Of a DNA stretch of 64,000 nucleotides, positions 34,058 to 42,781 are shown piece by piece. The notes below the pieces were generated by a model, which was not told where the DNA came from, did not search any database, and saw nothing but the letters and a program-made list of their open reading frames with translations. A program made the translations under genes and the position numbers. Position 1 is the stretch's first letter. The number at the start of each line of letters is the position of its first letter. The stretch lies in assembly GCF_016405985.1 (NCBI RefSeq), contig NZ_JAEFCF010000005.1:124001-188000 (forward strand). The letters run 5' to 3'. Source of the stretch: Paracoccus sp. IB05 (lineage in GTDB: Bacteria > Pseudomonadota > Alphaproteobacteria > Rhodobacterales > Rhodobacteraceae).

Positions 34058-35533
34058 ATGTCGCCCCTTTCTCGCCGCGGCTTTCTGGCCGCTTCTGCGG
34101 CCACGACCGCCTCACTGATGCTTCCGGCCCGGGTCCGGGCCCAATCCAGCCGGTTGTCCCTGACCGCCGCCACCCGCACGATCGACGTGCGGGGCAAAGC
34201 GGCGACCGTCTGGGCGCTGCTGGACGGCAATGGCCGCTCTGGCCTTGTCCTTGATCCGGGCCAGGCATTCGCGGTCGATTTGGCGAACGCGCTGGCCGAG
34301 CCGACCATAATTCACTGGCACGGCCAGATCCCCGACAATGCGCAAGACGGTGTCCCAGACATGCCGATGCCGGTGCTGCAACCCGGCGAAACCCGTGCCT
34401 ACGATTTTGTGGCGCGACCCGGCACGCACTGGATGCATGCCCACATCCCGGCGCACGAGATGATGCTGCTTGCCGCCCCGCTGGTCGTGCGACGGCCCGA
34501 AGACGTTGCTGCCGACCGGCAGGAGGTGACGCTGTTCCTGCACGACTTCGCCTTCAAGCCGCCCGCCGAAGTGTTGGCCGAGATCACCGGCGGTGCATCG
34601 ATGGCCGATATGGATCACAGCCAGATGGGGCAGGGCGGCATGGATCATTCCGGGATGGACATGGGAGCGATGGTCCAGGCGGACATGATGGCGATGCCGG
34701 CTATGGATGGCATGGCGATGGACTTGAACGATTACAACTTCGACGCCTATCTCGCGAACGACCGCACGCTGGACGACCCCGAGGTCGTTCGGGTCGACAA
34801 GGGCGGGCGGGTCCTTGTCCGTATTATTAACGCCGCGGCGGCGACGGTGTTCTGGATCGATACCGGCACGCTGCCGGGGCGGCTGGCAGCGGTCGATGGC
34901 GAGCCAGTGCAGCCTTTGGCCGGCAGCCGCTTCGGCGTCGCAATGGGCCAGAGGCTGGACATCGAACTGGAGTTGCCGGACGAAGGCGGGGCATTCCCGA
35001 TCCTCGCCTTGCGCGAAGGCGCGAGGGAAAGGACGGGTCTGATCCTCGCCACGCCGGGGGCGGCGGTGACCAGGATTGCCGAGATGTCGGAGGCCGACCA
35101 TCCCGCCTTCAGCGGTGACCTGGCGCAGGAGGCCGCCCTGCGCGCGGTCACTCCGCTGCCCGAACGCGCGCCCACAGCGCAGCCGATGCTGATGCTGGGC
35201 GGGTCGATGATGCCCTATGCCTGGACGATCAACGGCCAGACCTGGGGCACCCATGTTCCGGTGACCGCAAAATCCGGCGAGCGGGTCGAGATCATGTTCC
35301 ACAACATGTCGATGATGGCACATCCGATGCACCTGCATGGGCACGCCTTCCAAGTGGTGGGTGTGGGCATGGACCGGATCGCGGGGGCGGTGCGCGACAC
35401 TGTTCACGTTCCGCCGATGGGCATGGTCACGGTTGCGGTGGACGCGGGCGAGGCGGCGCGGTGGATGCTGCACTGCCACCACATGCCGCATCTTTCGACC
35501 GGCATGATGACCGAGTTCGCGGTCTCGGCCTGA
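34058..35533 (+). CDS. Multicopper oxidase (CopA/CueO-like), Tat-exported
   Basis: 491 residues. Tat signal LSRRGFLAASAATTASLMLP with cleavage near VRA-Q. Copper-ligand motifs are present: IIHWHGQIPD, THWMHAHIPAHE, HPMHLHGHAFQV and MLHCHHMPHLSTGMM. A Met/His-rich insertion at about residues 184-228 (MADMDHSQMGQ, MDHSGMDMGAM) resembles the methionine-rich copper-binding segments of CueO and CopA. It likely oxidises Cu(I) to the less toxic Cu(II) in the periplasm. It is followed by a TlpA-like thioredoxin. Confidence 0.92.
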   Translation: MSPLSRRGFLAASAATTASLMLPARVRAQSSRLSLTAATRTIDVRGKAATVWALLDGNGRSGLVLDPGQAFAVDLANALAEPTIIHWHGQIPDNAQDGVPDMPMPVLQPGETRAYDFVARPGTHWMHAHIPAHEMMLLAAPLVVRRPEDVAADRQEVTLFLHDFAFKPPAEVLAEITGGASMADMDHSQMGQGGMDHSGMDMGAMVQADMMAMPAMDGMAMDLNDYNFDAYLANDRTLDDPEVVRVDKGGRVLVRIINAAAATVFWIDTGTLPGRLAAVDGEPVQPLAGSRFGVAMGQRLDIELELPDEGGAFPILALREGARERTGLILATPGAAVTRIAEMSEADHPAFSGDLAQEAALRAVTPLPERAPTAQPMLMLGGSMMPYAWTINGQTWGTHVPVTAKSGERVEIMFHNMSMMAHPMHLHGHAFQVVGVGMDRIAGAVRDTVHVPPMGMVTVAVDAGEAARWMLHCHHMPHLSTGMMTEFAVSA

Positions 35534-35594
35534 TCCAGGCCCGGACCCGCAGCCTGTATGCGGGTCCGGACCCTTTCCCGGAGAGAGCGGACCC

Positions 35595-36116
35595 ATGCCA
35601 ACACTTATCGGACGCCGTGCCGTCCTTGGTGCACTCGCCGCGCCCCTCGTTGCAGGGTCCGCTGAGGCGCGCCCACCTTTTCGGTTGCGCAAGGATCCGC
35701 AACCGCTGCTGTCTCCGCCGATCCTCGACGAAACAGGCACTACGCGGAAACTCGACGACTTCGCCGGCCGGGTGATCCTCTTGAATATCTGGGCGACCTG
35801 GTGCCCGCCCTGCAGGGAAGAAATGCCGACACTTGACGGGCTCCGGTCCCGGCTGGGCGGCGCGGATTTCGCGGTGCTTCCGCTTTGCATCGACGACGCG
35901 GGGATCGGCAGGGGGCGACGCTTCTACGACGAAATCGGCATCGTCGATCTGCCGCTTTATTGGGCCGAAGCCCTTCGGGTTCAGCTTGCCCTTGCCTTCA
36001 TCGGCCTGCCGACAACCTTGCTGATCGACCGGCAGAGCCGGGAGATCGGGCGTCTTCAAGGCCCGTTTGCGTGGGACAGCGAGGACGCCGTTGCCCAGAT
36101 CGCTGGTGCCTTCTGA
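35595..36116 (+). CDS. TlpA-family thioredoxin-like protein
   Basis: 173 residues. Signal segment IGRRAVLGALAAPLVAGSAEA with two arginines (Tat-like). Thioredoxin active site WCPPC within LLNIWATWCPPCREEMPTL, and cis-Pro region FIGLPTTLLIDRQSREIGR. RBS GGAGAGAGCGGA. Such proteins keep periplasmic cysteines reduced. Downstream of a multicopper oxidase, it could service the DUF411 CxxC proteins. It is 61 bp after the oxidase and probably co-transcribed. Confidence 0.9.
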   Translation: MPTLIGRRAVLGALAAPLVAGSAEARPPFRLRKDPQPLLSPPILDETGTTRKLDDFAGRVILLNIWATWCPPCREEMPTLDGLRSRLGGADFAVLPLCIDDAGIGRGRRFYDEIGIVDLPLYWAEALRVQLALAFIGLPTTLLIDRQSREIGRLQGPFAWDSEDAVAQIAGAF

Positions 36117-36178
36117 GGGATCGACCGGTGTTGGCCGAAGACCATTTGCCAAAGATCGGACCCCGGGCGGATGTCATT

Positions 36179-36628
36179 TCAGGCCGCCGGATAGCTGGTG
36201 AAAATCTCCAATTCTCCATCGCGGCGGATAAGCAGCACGTCGTAAGCGTCGCGGCTGTCCTCCGCCCCCCTGCCGGGCGAGCCGTAGGGCATATCGGGCA
36301 CCGCAAGACCGACCGCTTCGGGGCGTTCAGCCAGCAACTGCCGGATATCGGCAGCGGGAACGTGACCTTCAGGCGCATAGCCATTGACCACGCCCGTATG
36401 GCAGGAGAAGGCCTTCGCCGGGACGCCCTGGTCCATCTTGAAGCGGATCAGCAGCGTTCCCACCGACACTTCTTCCGTCACGGTGAAGCCTTGCTCGCGC
36501 AGGTAGTCCACCCAGGCTTCGCAGCATTCACAGTCGCGTCCCTTGACGACTTGGATCAGTGGTTCAGCCTGCGACCACCCATAACTGACACATGCACGAT
36601 CAGAAGGGTGACATTTTAACTTTGCCAT
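36179..36628 (-). CDS. DUF411-family protein, N terminus replaced
   Basis: 149 residues. The DUF411 domain (IQVVKGRDCECCEAWVDYL, SCHTGVVNGYAPEGHVPAADI, LAVPDMPYGSPGRG) is complete and about half identical by eye to the copy at 32485. Unlike that copy it has no signal peptide. Its first 19 residues (MAKLKCHPSDRACVSYGWS) are encoded by DNA with repeats like an insertion-sequence end. The junction falls exactly where the paralogue's signal peptide is cleaved. The product would be cytoplasmic, or the gene is dead. Confidence 0.6.
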   Translation of the reverse strand: MAKLKCHPSDRACVSYGWSQAEPLIQVVKGRDCECCEAWVDYLREQGFTVTEEVSVGTLLIRFKMDQGVPAKAFSCHTGVVNGYAPEGHVPAADIRQLLAERPEAVGLAVPDMPYGSPGRGAEDSRDAYDVLLIRRDGELEIFTSYPAA

Positions 36629-36652
36629 ATGGCGACAGTTCTACTTTGCGCG
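36605..36652. repeat. Imperfect direct repeat, possible IS21-type element end
   Basis: GTGACATTTTAACTTTGCCA (about 36607-36626) and GCGACAGTTCTACTTTGCGC (about 36631-36650) share a GnGACAnTTnnACTTTGC pattern. Multiple short terminal repeats of this kind are typical of IS21-family ends. No transposase remains nearby, so the assignment is tentative. Confidence 0.3.
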
Positions 36653-37713
36653 GTGAGTTCAAGACAAAAAGCGACAACTCGGCGGCACGGCACGGCAACC
36701 GTAGCGAGCCTGAGAAAGCAGTCATCCTTGCGTAGCACAGCGAAATCGCTGCGTGGGCGACCTGAGCGGGGGAGCTCGGTCGCCCCTCCCTCAGAAAAAA
36801 CGGCTCCGCTGGGCCTGAAACGGCGGTTTGCAACCTTGCCCTCTATGGTCTTTCGTTGGGATCTGGCCTGCCACAGAGCCCCCGCTTTCTCCACTCACCA
36901 GGCCGTTTTCCTGCGAATAGTCCTCCTCATCAGCTACTGAAAGAAACGGCAAATAGTCGTCAGTTTCTATATTTCTGCCTCTCGGCATGCCACCCGCGCG
37001 ATCTGGACTCCTTTATCGGCGGCCTGGACCGGCTGGCAGAAGGTGGTCCTCTCCACCGGGACTGGCTCGTCATCCCAACCGCGGCGCATCGTTTGCACTG
37101 CCCGACCGACCGGGTCACGGCTATGATTCTGAAACTTCATATCCCCCTGCGCCGTGATATTGGCTGCGACAGCAGGTTCCGGGCGTTCCGGGTACATCTG
37201 CCCACTCTGCGCGAGGCGATTGCCAGTCCTGCCGACGGGGCTTTGCCTCCGGGAACGGCGGCTCGAATGCCCGGCGTGGACATCCGGACGCTGCGCGCCC
37301 TGATCGGCGGCGCGTATGTGCAGAGCGTCACAGCAGTCGAGCCCCAGAGCGGGCGGCATCGCCGTGACACAGCTGGCCGCCGGCACCCGCCGCACCCCCG
37401 GTGCCGAAGCCATCATCCAGGCTGATCGCGGCATCGGACCCCTGTCGCTTCCGGAGCGATGTCAAACGATCTGCCGTCGCGCCGATATCGGCTGAACGAA
37501 AACAGTGGGCCGGGATGCACCGGCCATTCTGCTTTGCCGGGGCGGGACAACCTATGTGGCAAAAATGGACAGCGGAGTGCGCCATTCAGAAAGTGGTCTC
37601 TGACTTCATTGGTTTTTTTGGCGCACCAATGGAACATCTACATGGCACTTTTCACCCGATCTGAAAGCAGAGGGCACCCCGCAAGGCTCACCACGAACCA
37701 AGGAGAGCCACAA
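36653..37713. other. Accessory DNA without a clear gene
   Basis: About 1.06 kb. A plus-strand frame through 36990-37330 (VTAMILKLHIPLRRDIG, GVDIRTLRALIGGAYV) has codon use compatible with coding. However, it lacks a convincing start and is not recognised, so it may be a gene remnant. The rest (37440-37700) shows no similarity I can name. Base composition is slightly lower in GC than the flanking operons, consistent with acquired DNA. Confidence 0.3.
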
Positions 37714-37863
37714 ATGGCAAAGCATCAAACCATCTTCGCTCGTCTCGATCCGCGCCCCGGTCGCGGCAAAGAAAGCACCCAGTTCCGGGTCTGCCACGGT
37801 CCCAGGGTCACGCGGGGTTTCCACCGCCTTGCCGTGGTCTTCTCGGGCGGGCCGTCGATCTGA
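37714..37863 (+). CDS. Candidate 49-residue hypothetical peptide
   Basis: The ATG at 37714 has AAGGAG nine bases upstream, one of the better ribosome sites in this stretch. The product (MAKHQTIFARLDPRPGRGKE...) is basic with no recognisable domain. It could be a small protein or the stub of a truncated gene, since downstream codons are closed. Confidence 0.3.
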   Translation: MAKHQTIFARLDPRPGRGKESTQFRVCHGPRVTRGFHRLAVVFSGGPSI

Positions 37864-37980
37864 CCAGCGTTGAAAACGCGATCCAATGCCTGGCCTGACT
37901 ACAACGGAGAAAGGGGCACACCCGGCCAATGGTCGACTTTTGCAACAATGCCTATCCGCAGTCCGATCGCGTCTTGTGCA

Positions 37981-38005
37981 ATAAATTTCAACATCAAGAA
38001 TTTAT
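37981..38005. promoter_or_regulatory. Palindromic operator upstream of sugar operon
   Basis: ATAAATT and AATTTAT are perfect 7-base arms around 11 bases, 142 bp upstream of the binding-protein start. TTGCAACA-like boxes flank it (37937 and 38053). The operon encodes its own SorC-family regulator, the likely binder. Confidence 0.5.
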
Positions 38006-38146
38006 ACCAGGGCTGCTTGACGTATTCGACCGGGGCGCTTTAGCCTCACCTTGCAACATTTTTCATGCTGCGCAGAAACAACCAGGGTTGGCGGGGAGGC
38101 TGACCTGTAACGGGCGCTGCGACCTGATCGCAGAGGGAGGAATTAC

Positions 38147-39166
38147 ATGAAGATCAGTTCCAGGGCGGGGCGTTTGGCCACCGCAGCGGCTGTGGTATGC
38201 CTGATGCAGACCGGCGCCGCACAGGCAGAGGGCGCGCTGGCATGCGAGCCGGGCGAGACCTATGTGATGAACGTGATGGTCTCGGGTCACCCCTATTGGG
38301 TGCCGGTCTATCAGGGCTTCAAACAGGCTGCCGAGGCCTTTGGCTGTGAGACCGTATTCTCGGGCACACCGGATTACGACATCACCAAACAGGTTGCGTC
38401 TTTTGACCAGGATCTGGTCAAACAGCCCGCCGGTATCTTGCTGCACCCGATGCAGTCTGACCCCTTCATCGAGCCGATCAACCGCGCCATCGACAGCGGC
38501 ATCGACGTGGTGACCTTTGCCGCGGACAGCCCGCTGTCGAAACGCACGGCCTATGTCACCTCTGACAACCTGGCCGAGGCGAAGTTCGCGGCAGAAGAGA
38601 TCGTCAAACAGGTTGGTGAAGACGCGGAATATGCCGTTCTGGAAAATCCCGGCCAGTCCAACCATGACCTGCGGGTGACCGCGCTTCTGGACTATATGGG
38701 TAAAAACTACCCGAATATGAAACTGGTGGGCCGTCAGGCGACCAACCAGGACACGACCGCCGCCTATCGCGCAACCGCTGCAATCCTCCAGGCCAATCCG
38801 AACCTCAAGGCGATCTGGATCCCCGAGGCAGGCTCGGCCGAGGGTGCAGTGACCGCGATCCTTGAGGCCAAGGCCGATGTTCTGGTGATGCATGCCGATA
38901 TTACCCCGGCTACGCTGGAACATATCCGCGCCGGGAATATCCATATGGCGCTGAACCCGAACCAGGGCATTCAGGGCTATATGGGCTTTATGGCGCTGTT
39001 CCTGGCCGCCCATGCTGACCGTTTCGATCCGTTCAACGACTACAAGGTCTCGGGTTATAATCCGGTGCAGATCCCCTTTATCGACAACGGCTTTGCGGTG
39101 ATCACCAAAGAGAACGCCGACAGCTTTGATCTGAACGTCTACATGGAAGGCCGCGATCCGAACTGA
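38147..39166 (+). CDS. Sugar ABC transporter substrate-binding protein (ribose/autoinducer-2 type)
   Basis: 339 residues. Sec signal RAGRLATAAAVVCLMQTGAAQA. Mature Peripla_BP_4 fold: YVMNVMVSGHPYWVPVYQGFKQAAEAFGC, FDQDLVKQPAGILLHPMQSD, IDVVTFAADSP and HMALNPNQGIQGYMG. This group binds monosaccharides, polyols or related small ligands in the periplasm. RBS GAGGGAGGAATTAC. First gene of a nine-gene operon. Confidence 0.92.
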   Translation: MKISSRAGRLATAAAVVCLMQTGAAQAEGALACEPGETYVMNVMVSGHPYWVPVYQGFKQAAEAFGCETVFSGTPDYDITKQVASFDQDLVKQPAGILLHPMQSDPFIEPINRAIDSGIDVVTFAADSPLSKRTAYVTSDNLAEAKFAAEEIVKQVGEDAEYAVLENPGQSNHDLRVTALLDYMGKNYPNMKLVGRQATNQDTTAAYRATAAILQANPNLKAIWIPEAGSAEGAVTAILEAKADVLVMHADITPATLEHIRAGNIHMALNPNQGIQGYMGFMALFLAAHADRFDPFNDYKVSGYNPVQIPFIDNGFAVITKENADSFDLNVYMEGRDPN

Positions 39167-39185
39167 CGGATCCCAGCCCCCCGGG

Positions 39186-39210
39186 TCACGCCGCAAGGGC
39201 CGCGGCGTGA
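39186..39210 (+). repeat. Inverted repeat between sugar binding-protein and ATPase genes
   Basis: TCACGCCGC and GCGGCGTGA are perfect 9-base arms around AAGGGCC, 20 bp after the binding-protein stop and followed by TTTGCCC. Same position as the hairpins in the other three importers of this window. Confidence 0.75.
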
Positions 39211-39236
39211 TTTGCCCTTCAACCTGAAAAGCCGGT

Positions 39237-40772
39237 ATGCAGATGGTTCAGGATATCGTTCTCGAAGTCAGAGGTGTCACGAAAAGCTTCGGACCGGTCC
39301 GGGCGCTCAGAGGTGTTGATCTGTCGCTGCGACGTGGTGAAATCCATGCTCTGGCTGGCGAAAATGGCGCCGGGAAATCGACGCTGATGAATGTCATCAA
39401 CGGGATCTTACAGCCCGGCTCTGGCAAGATTTTCTGGGAGGGGCGCGAGGTCAGCATCGCTTCTCCCATCGAGGCACAGGCCCTTGGCATCGGCCTGGTG
39501 CATCAGGAAATCGCGCTTTGCCCCGACATTTCGGTGGCCGAGAACATCTTTATGGCGGCGACCAATACCAGTCGCGCCCCCTTTATGGATTTTCGCGGGC
39601 TGGAGCGCAAAGCCGCAGAGATCCTGCGCCAGTTTTGCAACCTGGACCCAAAACGTCTTGCCGGGGATCTGCCAATTGCCTCGCAGCAACTGGTCGAGAT
39701 CGCCAAGGCGCTGACGCTCGACTGCAAGGTGCTGATCCTGGACGAGCCGACCGCCCCACTGACCAACCGCGAGGCGGGTGCGCTGTTTGCCATCATGCAC
39801 GAGCTGGCAGCGCGGGGCATTGCCATCATCTATATCTCGCATCGCATGGCCGAGATTTTCGACCATTGCGACCGCGTGACCGTGCTGCGCGATGGCCAGT
39901 ATATCACCACTATGGAAATTTCTGAGATCACCCCCGATGACGTCGTCAATGCGATGGTCGGTCGGGTGCTGGGCGATCTTTATCCGGCCAAAGCCGCCCC
40001 CGGCGTGATCGGCGACATTTTGCTGGAGGTCGAGGGTCTGTCGGACGGGCGCCGCTATCACGACATTTCATTCCGGCTCAGACGGGGTGAGGTGCTGGGG
40101 ATCGGCGGGCTGATCGGCTCCGGCCGCAGCGAGATCGTCAAGGGCATCTGCCGGCTGGAGGGCACCCCCGAAGGCCGAATGCGGCTGGCGGGCGAGGCCT
40201 TCGCCCCCGTCACCTATCGCGACAGTATCCGCGAAGGGCTGGTCTATCTTTCCGAAGACCGCAAAGGCGATGGCGTTTTTCTGGAGATGTCGATCTCCTC
40301 CAACATCTCTGCGCTGAATCTGTCGCGGGTCGCGGGTCGGGGCGCGATGATTTCCGACCGCCGCGAGACTGTGCTGGCAAAAGAACTGGGCGCAAAGCTC
40401 GGGCTGAAATGCGGCAGTTACAGCGATCCTGTCTCCTCGCTGTCAGGCGGCAACCAGCAAAAGGTTGCGATTGCCCGCCTGCTGGCCGTGGCACCGCGCG
40501 TCATCATTCTTGATGAGCCGACACGCGGCGTCGATGTCGGGGCCAAGGCCGAGATCCACCGCATCCTGCGCGATCTGGCCAACCAGGGCACCGGCATCAT
40601 CGTGATTTCATCCGAGATGCCCGAGCTGATCGGCGTCTGCGACCGCGTGCTGGTCGTGCGCGAAGGCCGCCTGCAAGGTCAGGTCGAAGGCGCGAAAATG
40701 ACCGAAGAAAACATCATGCAACTGGCCTCTGTCGAAGGGCCGTCCCGAACAGCCGCTCACGCTGCAGGCTGA
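39237..40772 (+). CDS. Sugar ABC transporter ATP-binding protein (RbsA/MglA/LsrA type)
   Basis: 511 residues with two ABC domains. The first has Walker A GENGAGKST and Walker B VLILDEPTAPLT. The second has a degenerate Walker A (GGLIGSGRSEI), the signature LSGGNQQKVAIA and VIILDEPTRGVDVGAK. This asymmetry is normal for the carbohydrate uptake transporter-2 family. It energises the single permease encoded next. Confidence 0.93.
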   Translation: MQMVQDIVLEVRGVTKSFGPVRALRGVDLSLRRGEIHALAGENGAGKSTLMNVINGILQPGSGKIFWEGREVSIASPIEAQALGIGLVHQEIALCPDISVAENIFMAATNTSRAPFMDFRGLERKAAEILRQFCNLDPKRLAGDLPIASQQLVEIAKALTLDCKVLILDEPTAPLTNREAGALFAIMHELAARGIAIIYISHRMAEIFDHCDRVTVLRDGQYITTMEISEITPDDVVNAMVGRVLGDLYPAKAAPGVIGDILLEVEGLSDGRRYHDISFRLRRGEVLGIGGLIGSGRSEIVKGICRLEGTPEGRMRLAGEAFAPVTYRDSIREGLVYLSEDRKGDGVFLEMSISSNISALNLSRVAGRGAMISDRRETVLAKELGAKLGLKCGSYSDPVSSLSGGNQQKVAIARLLAVAPRVIILDEPTRGVDVGAKAEIHRILRDLANQGTGIIVISSEMPELIGVCDRVLVVREGRLQGQVEGAKMTEENIMQLASVEGPSRTAAHAAG

Positions 40773-40782
40773 GGATCACGCG

Positions 40783-41778
40783 ATGGAGAAGATGATGAAC
40801 GTGACCGAAACCGCCAGGCGGCCAGAACGCAGCTGGCTTTATAACCTGCTGAAAATGCGTGAGACCGGGCTGATTGCCATCATCTTGATCCTTGTGGTCG
40901 TGATGTCCTTCGCATCGCCCTATTTCCTGACCTGGCTGAATGTCCGCGCCATGATCATGGCCTTTGCGGTCGAGGGGATCGTGGTGGTCGGCATGACGAT
41001 CCTGCTGATTTCAGGCGGGATCGACCTTTCGGTCGGTTCCGTCACGGCGCTGGCGATGGTGATTGGCGGGCTTTTGTTCCTGAACGGTTTTGACCCCTGG
41101 GTGGCGTCTGCCATTGCGATCTTGGCCTGCACGGGGATCGGCGCGCTGATGGGCTTCTTTGTCACTTACGTCGGGTTGCACCATTTCATCGTCTCGCTTG
41201 CGGTGATGGTGATTGCGCGCGGATTGTGTCTTCTGGGCACCGAAGGGCGACCCTTAAGCCTGTTCTCCCTGCCAGAAAGCTTCAAATTCATCGGTCAGGG
41301 CTCCGTCGGGCCGATCCCGGTGGTGATCATTATCTTCGTGGTCGTGGTTGTGTTCTTCGACGTGCTGCTGCGCCGCTCGACCGCCTTTCGCCGGGTGTTC
41401 TATACCGGATCGAACGAAAAAGCCGCCGCCTATGCCGGAATCCGCACCAGGCGGGTGATCTTCCTGACGACCACGCTTTGCGCGGGCCTCGCGGGGCTGG
41501 CCGGGGTGATCTATATGGCGCGCTTCGGATCGGCCCAGCCCACCTTTGGCATCGGGATGGAGCTGAACGTGATCGCCGCCGCCGTGATCGGGGGCGCAAG
41601 CCTCAAGGGTGGCTCGGGCACGATCTTTGGCGCGATCCTTGGCACGGTGCTGCTCTCGGTCGTCTCCAGCTCGCTCGCGCTTCTGGATGTCTCGGTCTAC
41701 TGGCAGGATATCATTCGCGGCTCGATCCTGCTCGCAGCGGTGACGGTCGACCATTACCTGAGCAAGCGGCGCAGATAA
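40783..41778 (+). CDS. Sugar ABC transporter permease (RbsC type)
   Basis: 331 residues with eight or more hydrophobic helices. Family motifs: LISGGIDLSVGSVTALA, FVTYVGLHHFIVSLAVMVIARGL, YTGSNEKAAAYAGIRTRRV and VIAAAVIGGASLKGGSGTIFGAILGT. Only one permease gene is present, so a homodimeric channel is expected, in contrast to the LsrC/LsrD pair of lsr operons. Confidence 0.93.
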   Translation: MEKMMNVTETARRPERSWLYNLLKMRETGLIAIILILVVVMSFASPYFLTWLNVRAMIMAFAVEGIVVVGMTILLISGGIDLSVGSVTALAMVIGGLLFLNGFDPWVASAIAILACTGIGALMGFFVTYVGLHHFIVSLAVMVIARGLCLLGTEGRPLSLFSLPESFKFIGQGSVGPIPVVIIIFVVVVVFFDVLLRRSTAFRRVFYTGSNEKAAAYAGIRTRRVIFLTTTLCAGLAGLAGVIYMARFGSAQPTFGIGMELNVIAAAVIGGASLKGGSGTIFGAILGTVLLSVVSSSLALLDVSVYWQDIIRGSILLAAVTVDHYLSKRRR

Positions 41779-41800
41779 TCACGGGAAAGGGGGGGGCATC

Positions 41801-42781
41801 ATGAACGACGATCAGATCGACTATGAGCTGGCACGGCAAATCCAGATGGTGCTGGTTCTGCATTTCCTCGAAGGAATGCGGCAGTCAGAGATTGCCACGC
41901 GGCTGAACCTTTCCACTTCCAAGGTCAATCGGCTCATCGCGCAGGGGCGCCGGATGGGTATGGTGCAGATCCATATCAGCAGCCCCTGGCAGCGCCTGAC
42001 CGATCTGGAACAGCGTATCGTGGCCGTCAGCAGCCTGAAGTCGGCGGTGGTCTGCCCGACGCTTTCGGAAAAGCCTGACACCCTGCTGGGTGAGGTCGGG
42101 CGGGCGGCGGCAACCCTGTTGCTGGAGAACCTGCGCGACGGCGATGTGCTGGCGATCACCGGCGGCAAGGCCATCTCGGCCGTGGTCGAGAAACTGGCAC
42201 CGGAACGCGCGCTTGATGTCACCGTTGTGCCGCTGACCGGCGGCGTACAGGGAAAATATTACACCGACGTCAATCATCTGGTCTCACGGATGGCCGAAAA
42301 GCTGGGCGGCAGGGCGATGCTGGTCCATGCGCCCCTGCTGGCCGAGAACCCGACGCAGCGCGAGATGCTTTGCGGCATGCATCCGGTGAAAGAGGTTTTC
42401 GATCTGGCGCGTGGGGCCGATGTTGTTGTGGCCGGGATCGGCTCTATCGCGCCGAAAGGCTCCAGCTATTACGATCTCGCGCCCTTGTCCGAGGCCGAGG
42501 GGCAGATGCTGGTCAATCTGGGCATCGCGGCGGAATTCATGGCCTATCTGATCGGGCGCAGCGGCTCTGTCGCGGATTTCGCGCAGAATGCCCGGCTGGT
42601 GGCTGTCCATCCGTCAGAGCTTGCAACCTGCCGCCAGGTGATTGGCGTGGCCACCGGACTTCATAAAATCGACCCGATCCGCGCAGTGCTGCGCGGCGGG
42701 TTCATCGACACCCTGGTGATTGACGAGCGAACCGTCGAGACGATCATCACCACCCTTGAAGGAGAGCGTCATGTCGCATGA
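41801..42781 (+). CDS. SorC-family transcriptional regulator
   Basis: 326 residues. N-terminal helix-turn-helix QSEIATRLNLSTSKVNRLIAQGRRMG (residues 28-53) and a C-terminal sugar-phosphate-binding domain (DVLAITGGKAISAVV, VVPLTGGVQGKYYTDVNHLV, GIGSIAPKGSSYY). SorC regulators (SorC, LsrR, EryD, DeoR of Bacillus) sense phosphorylated sugars or polyols. It is embedded in the operon it probably controls and overlaps the aldo/keto reductase start by 11 bp. Confidence 0.9.
   Translation: MNDDQIDYELARQIQMVLVLHFLEGMRQSEIATRLNLSTSKVNRLIAQGRRMGMVQIHISSPWQRLTDLEQRIVAVSSLKSAVVCPTLSEKPDTLLGEVGRAAATLLLENLRDGDVLAITGGKAISAVVEKLAPERALDVTVVPLTGGVQGKYYTDVNHLVSRMAEKLGGRAMLVHAPLLAENPTQREMLCGMHPVKEVFDLARGADVVVAGIGSIAPKGSSYYDLAPLSEAEGQMLVNLGIAAEFMAYLIGRSGSVADFAQNARLVAVHPSELATCRQVIGVATGLHKIDPIRAVLRGGFIDTLVIDERTVETIITTLEGERHVA

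Noticed and set aside
34112-35890. 592-codon minus-strand frame opposite the multicopper oxidase
   Set aside because: His/Arg-rich composition arises from the antisense of Met/His/Asp-rich coding sequence; no recognisable fold.
36856-37425. 189-codon plus-strand frame in the accessory island
   Set aside because: Partly plausible codon use, but no start signal, no recognised domain and an N-terminal part that reads through non-coding-looking DNA; listed only as possible remnant.
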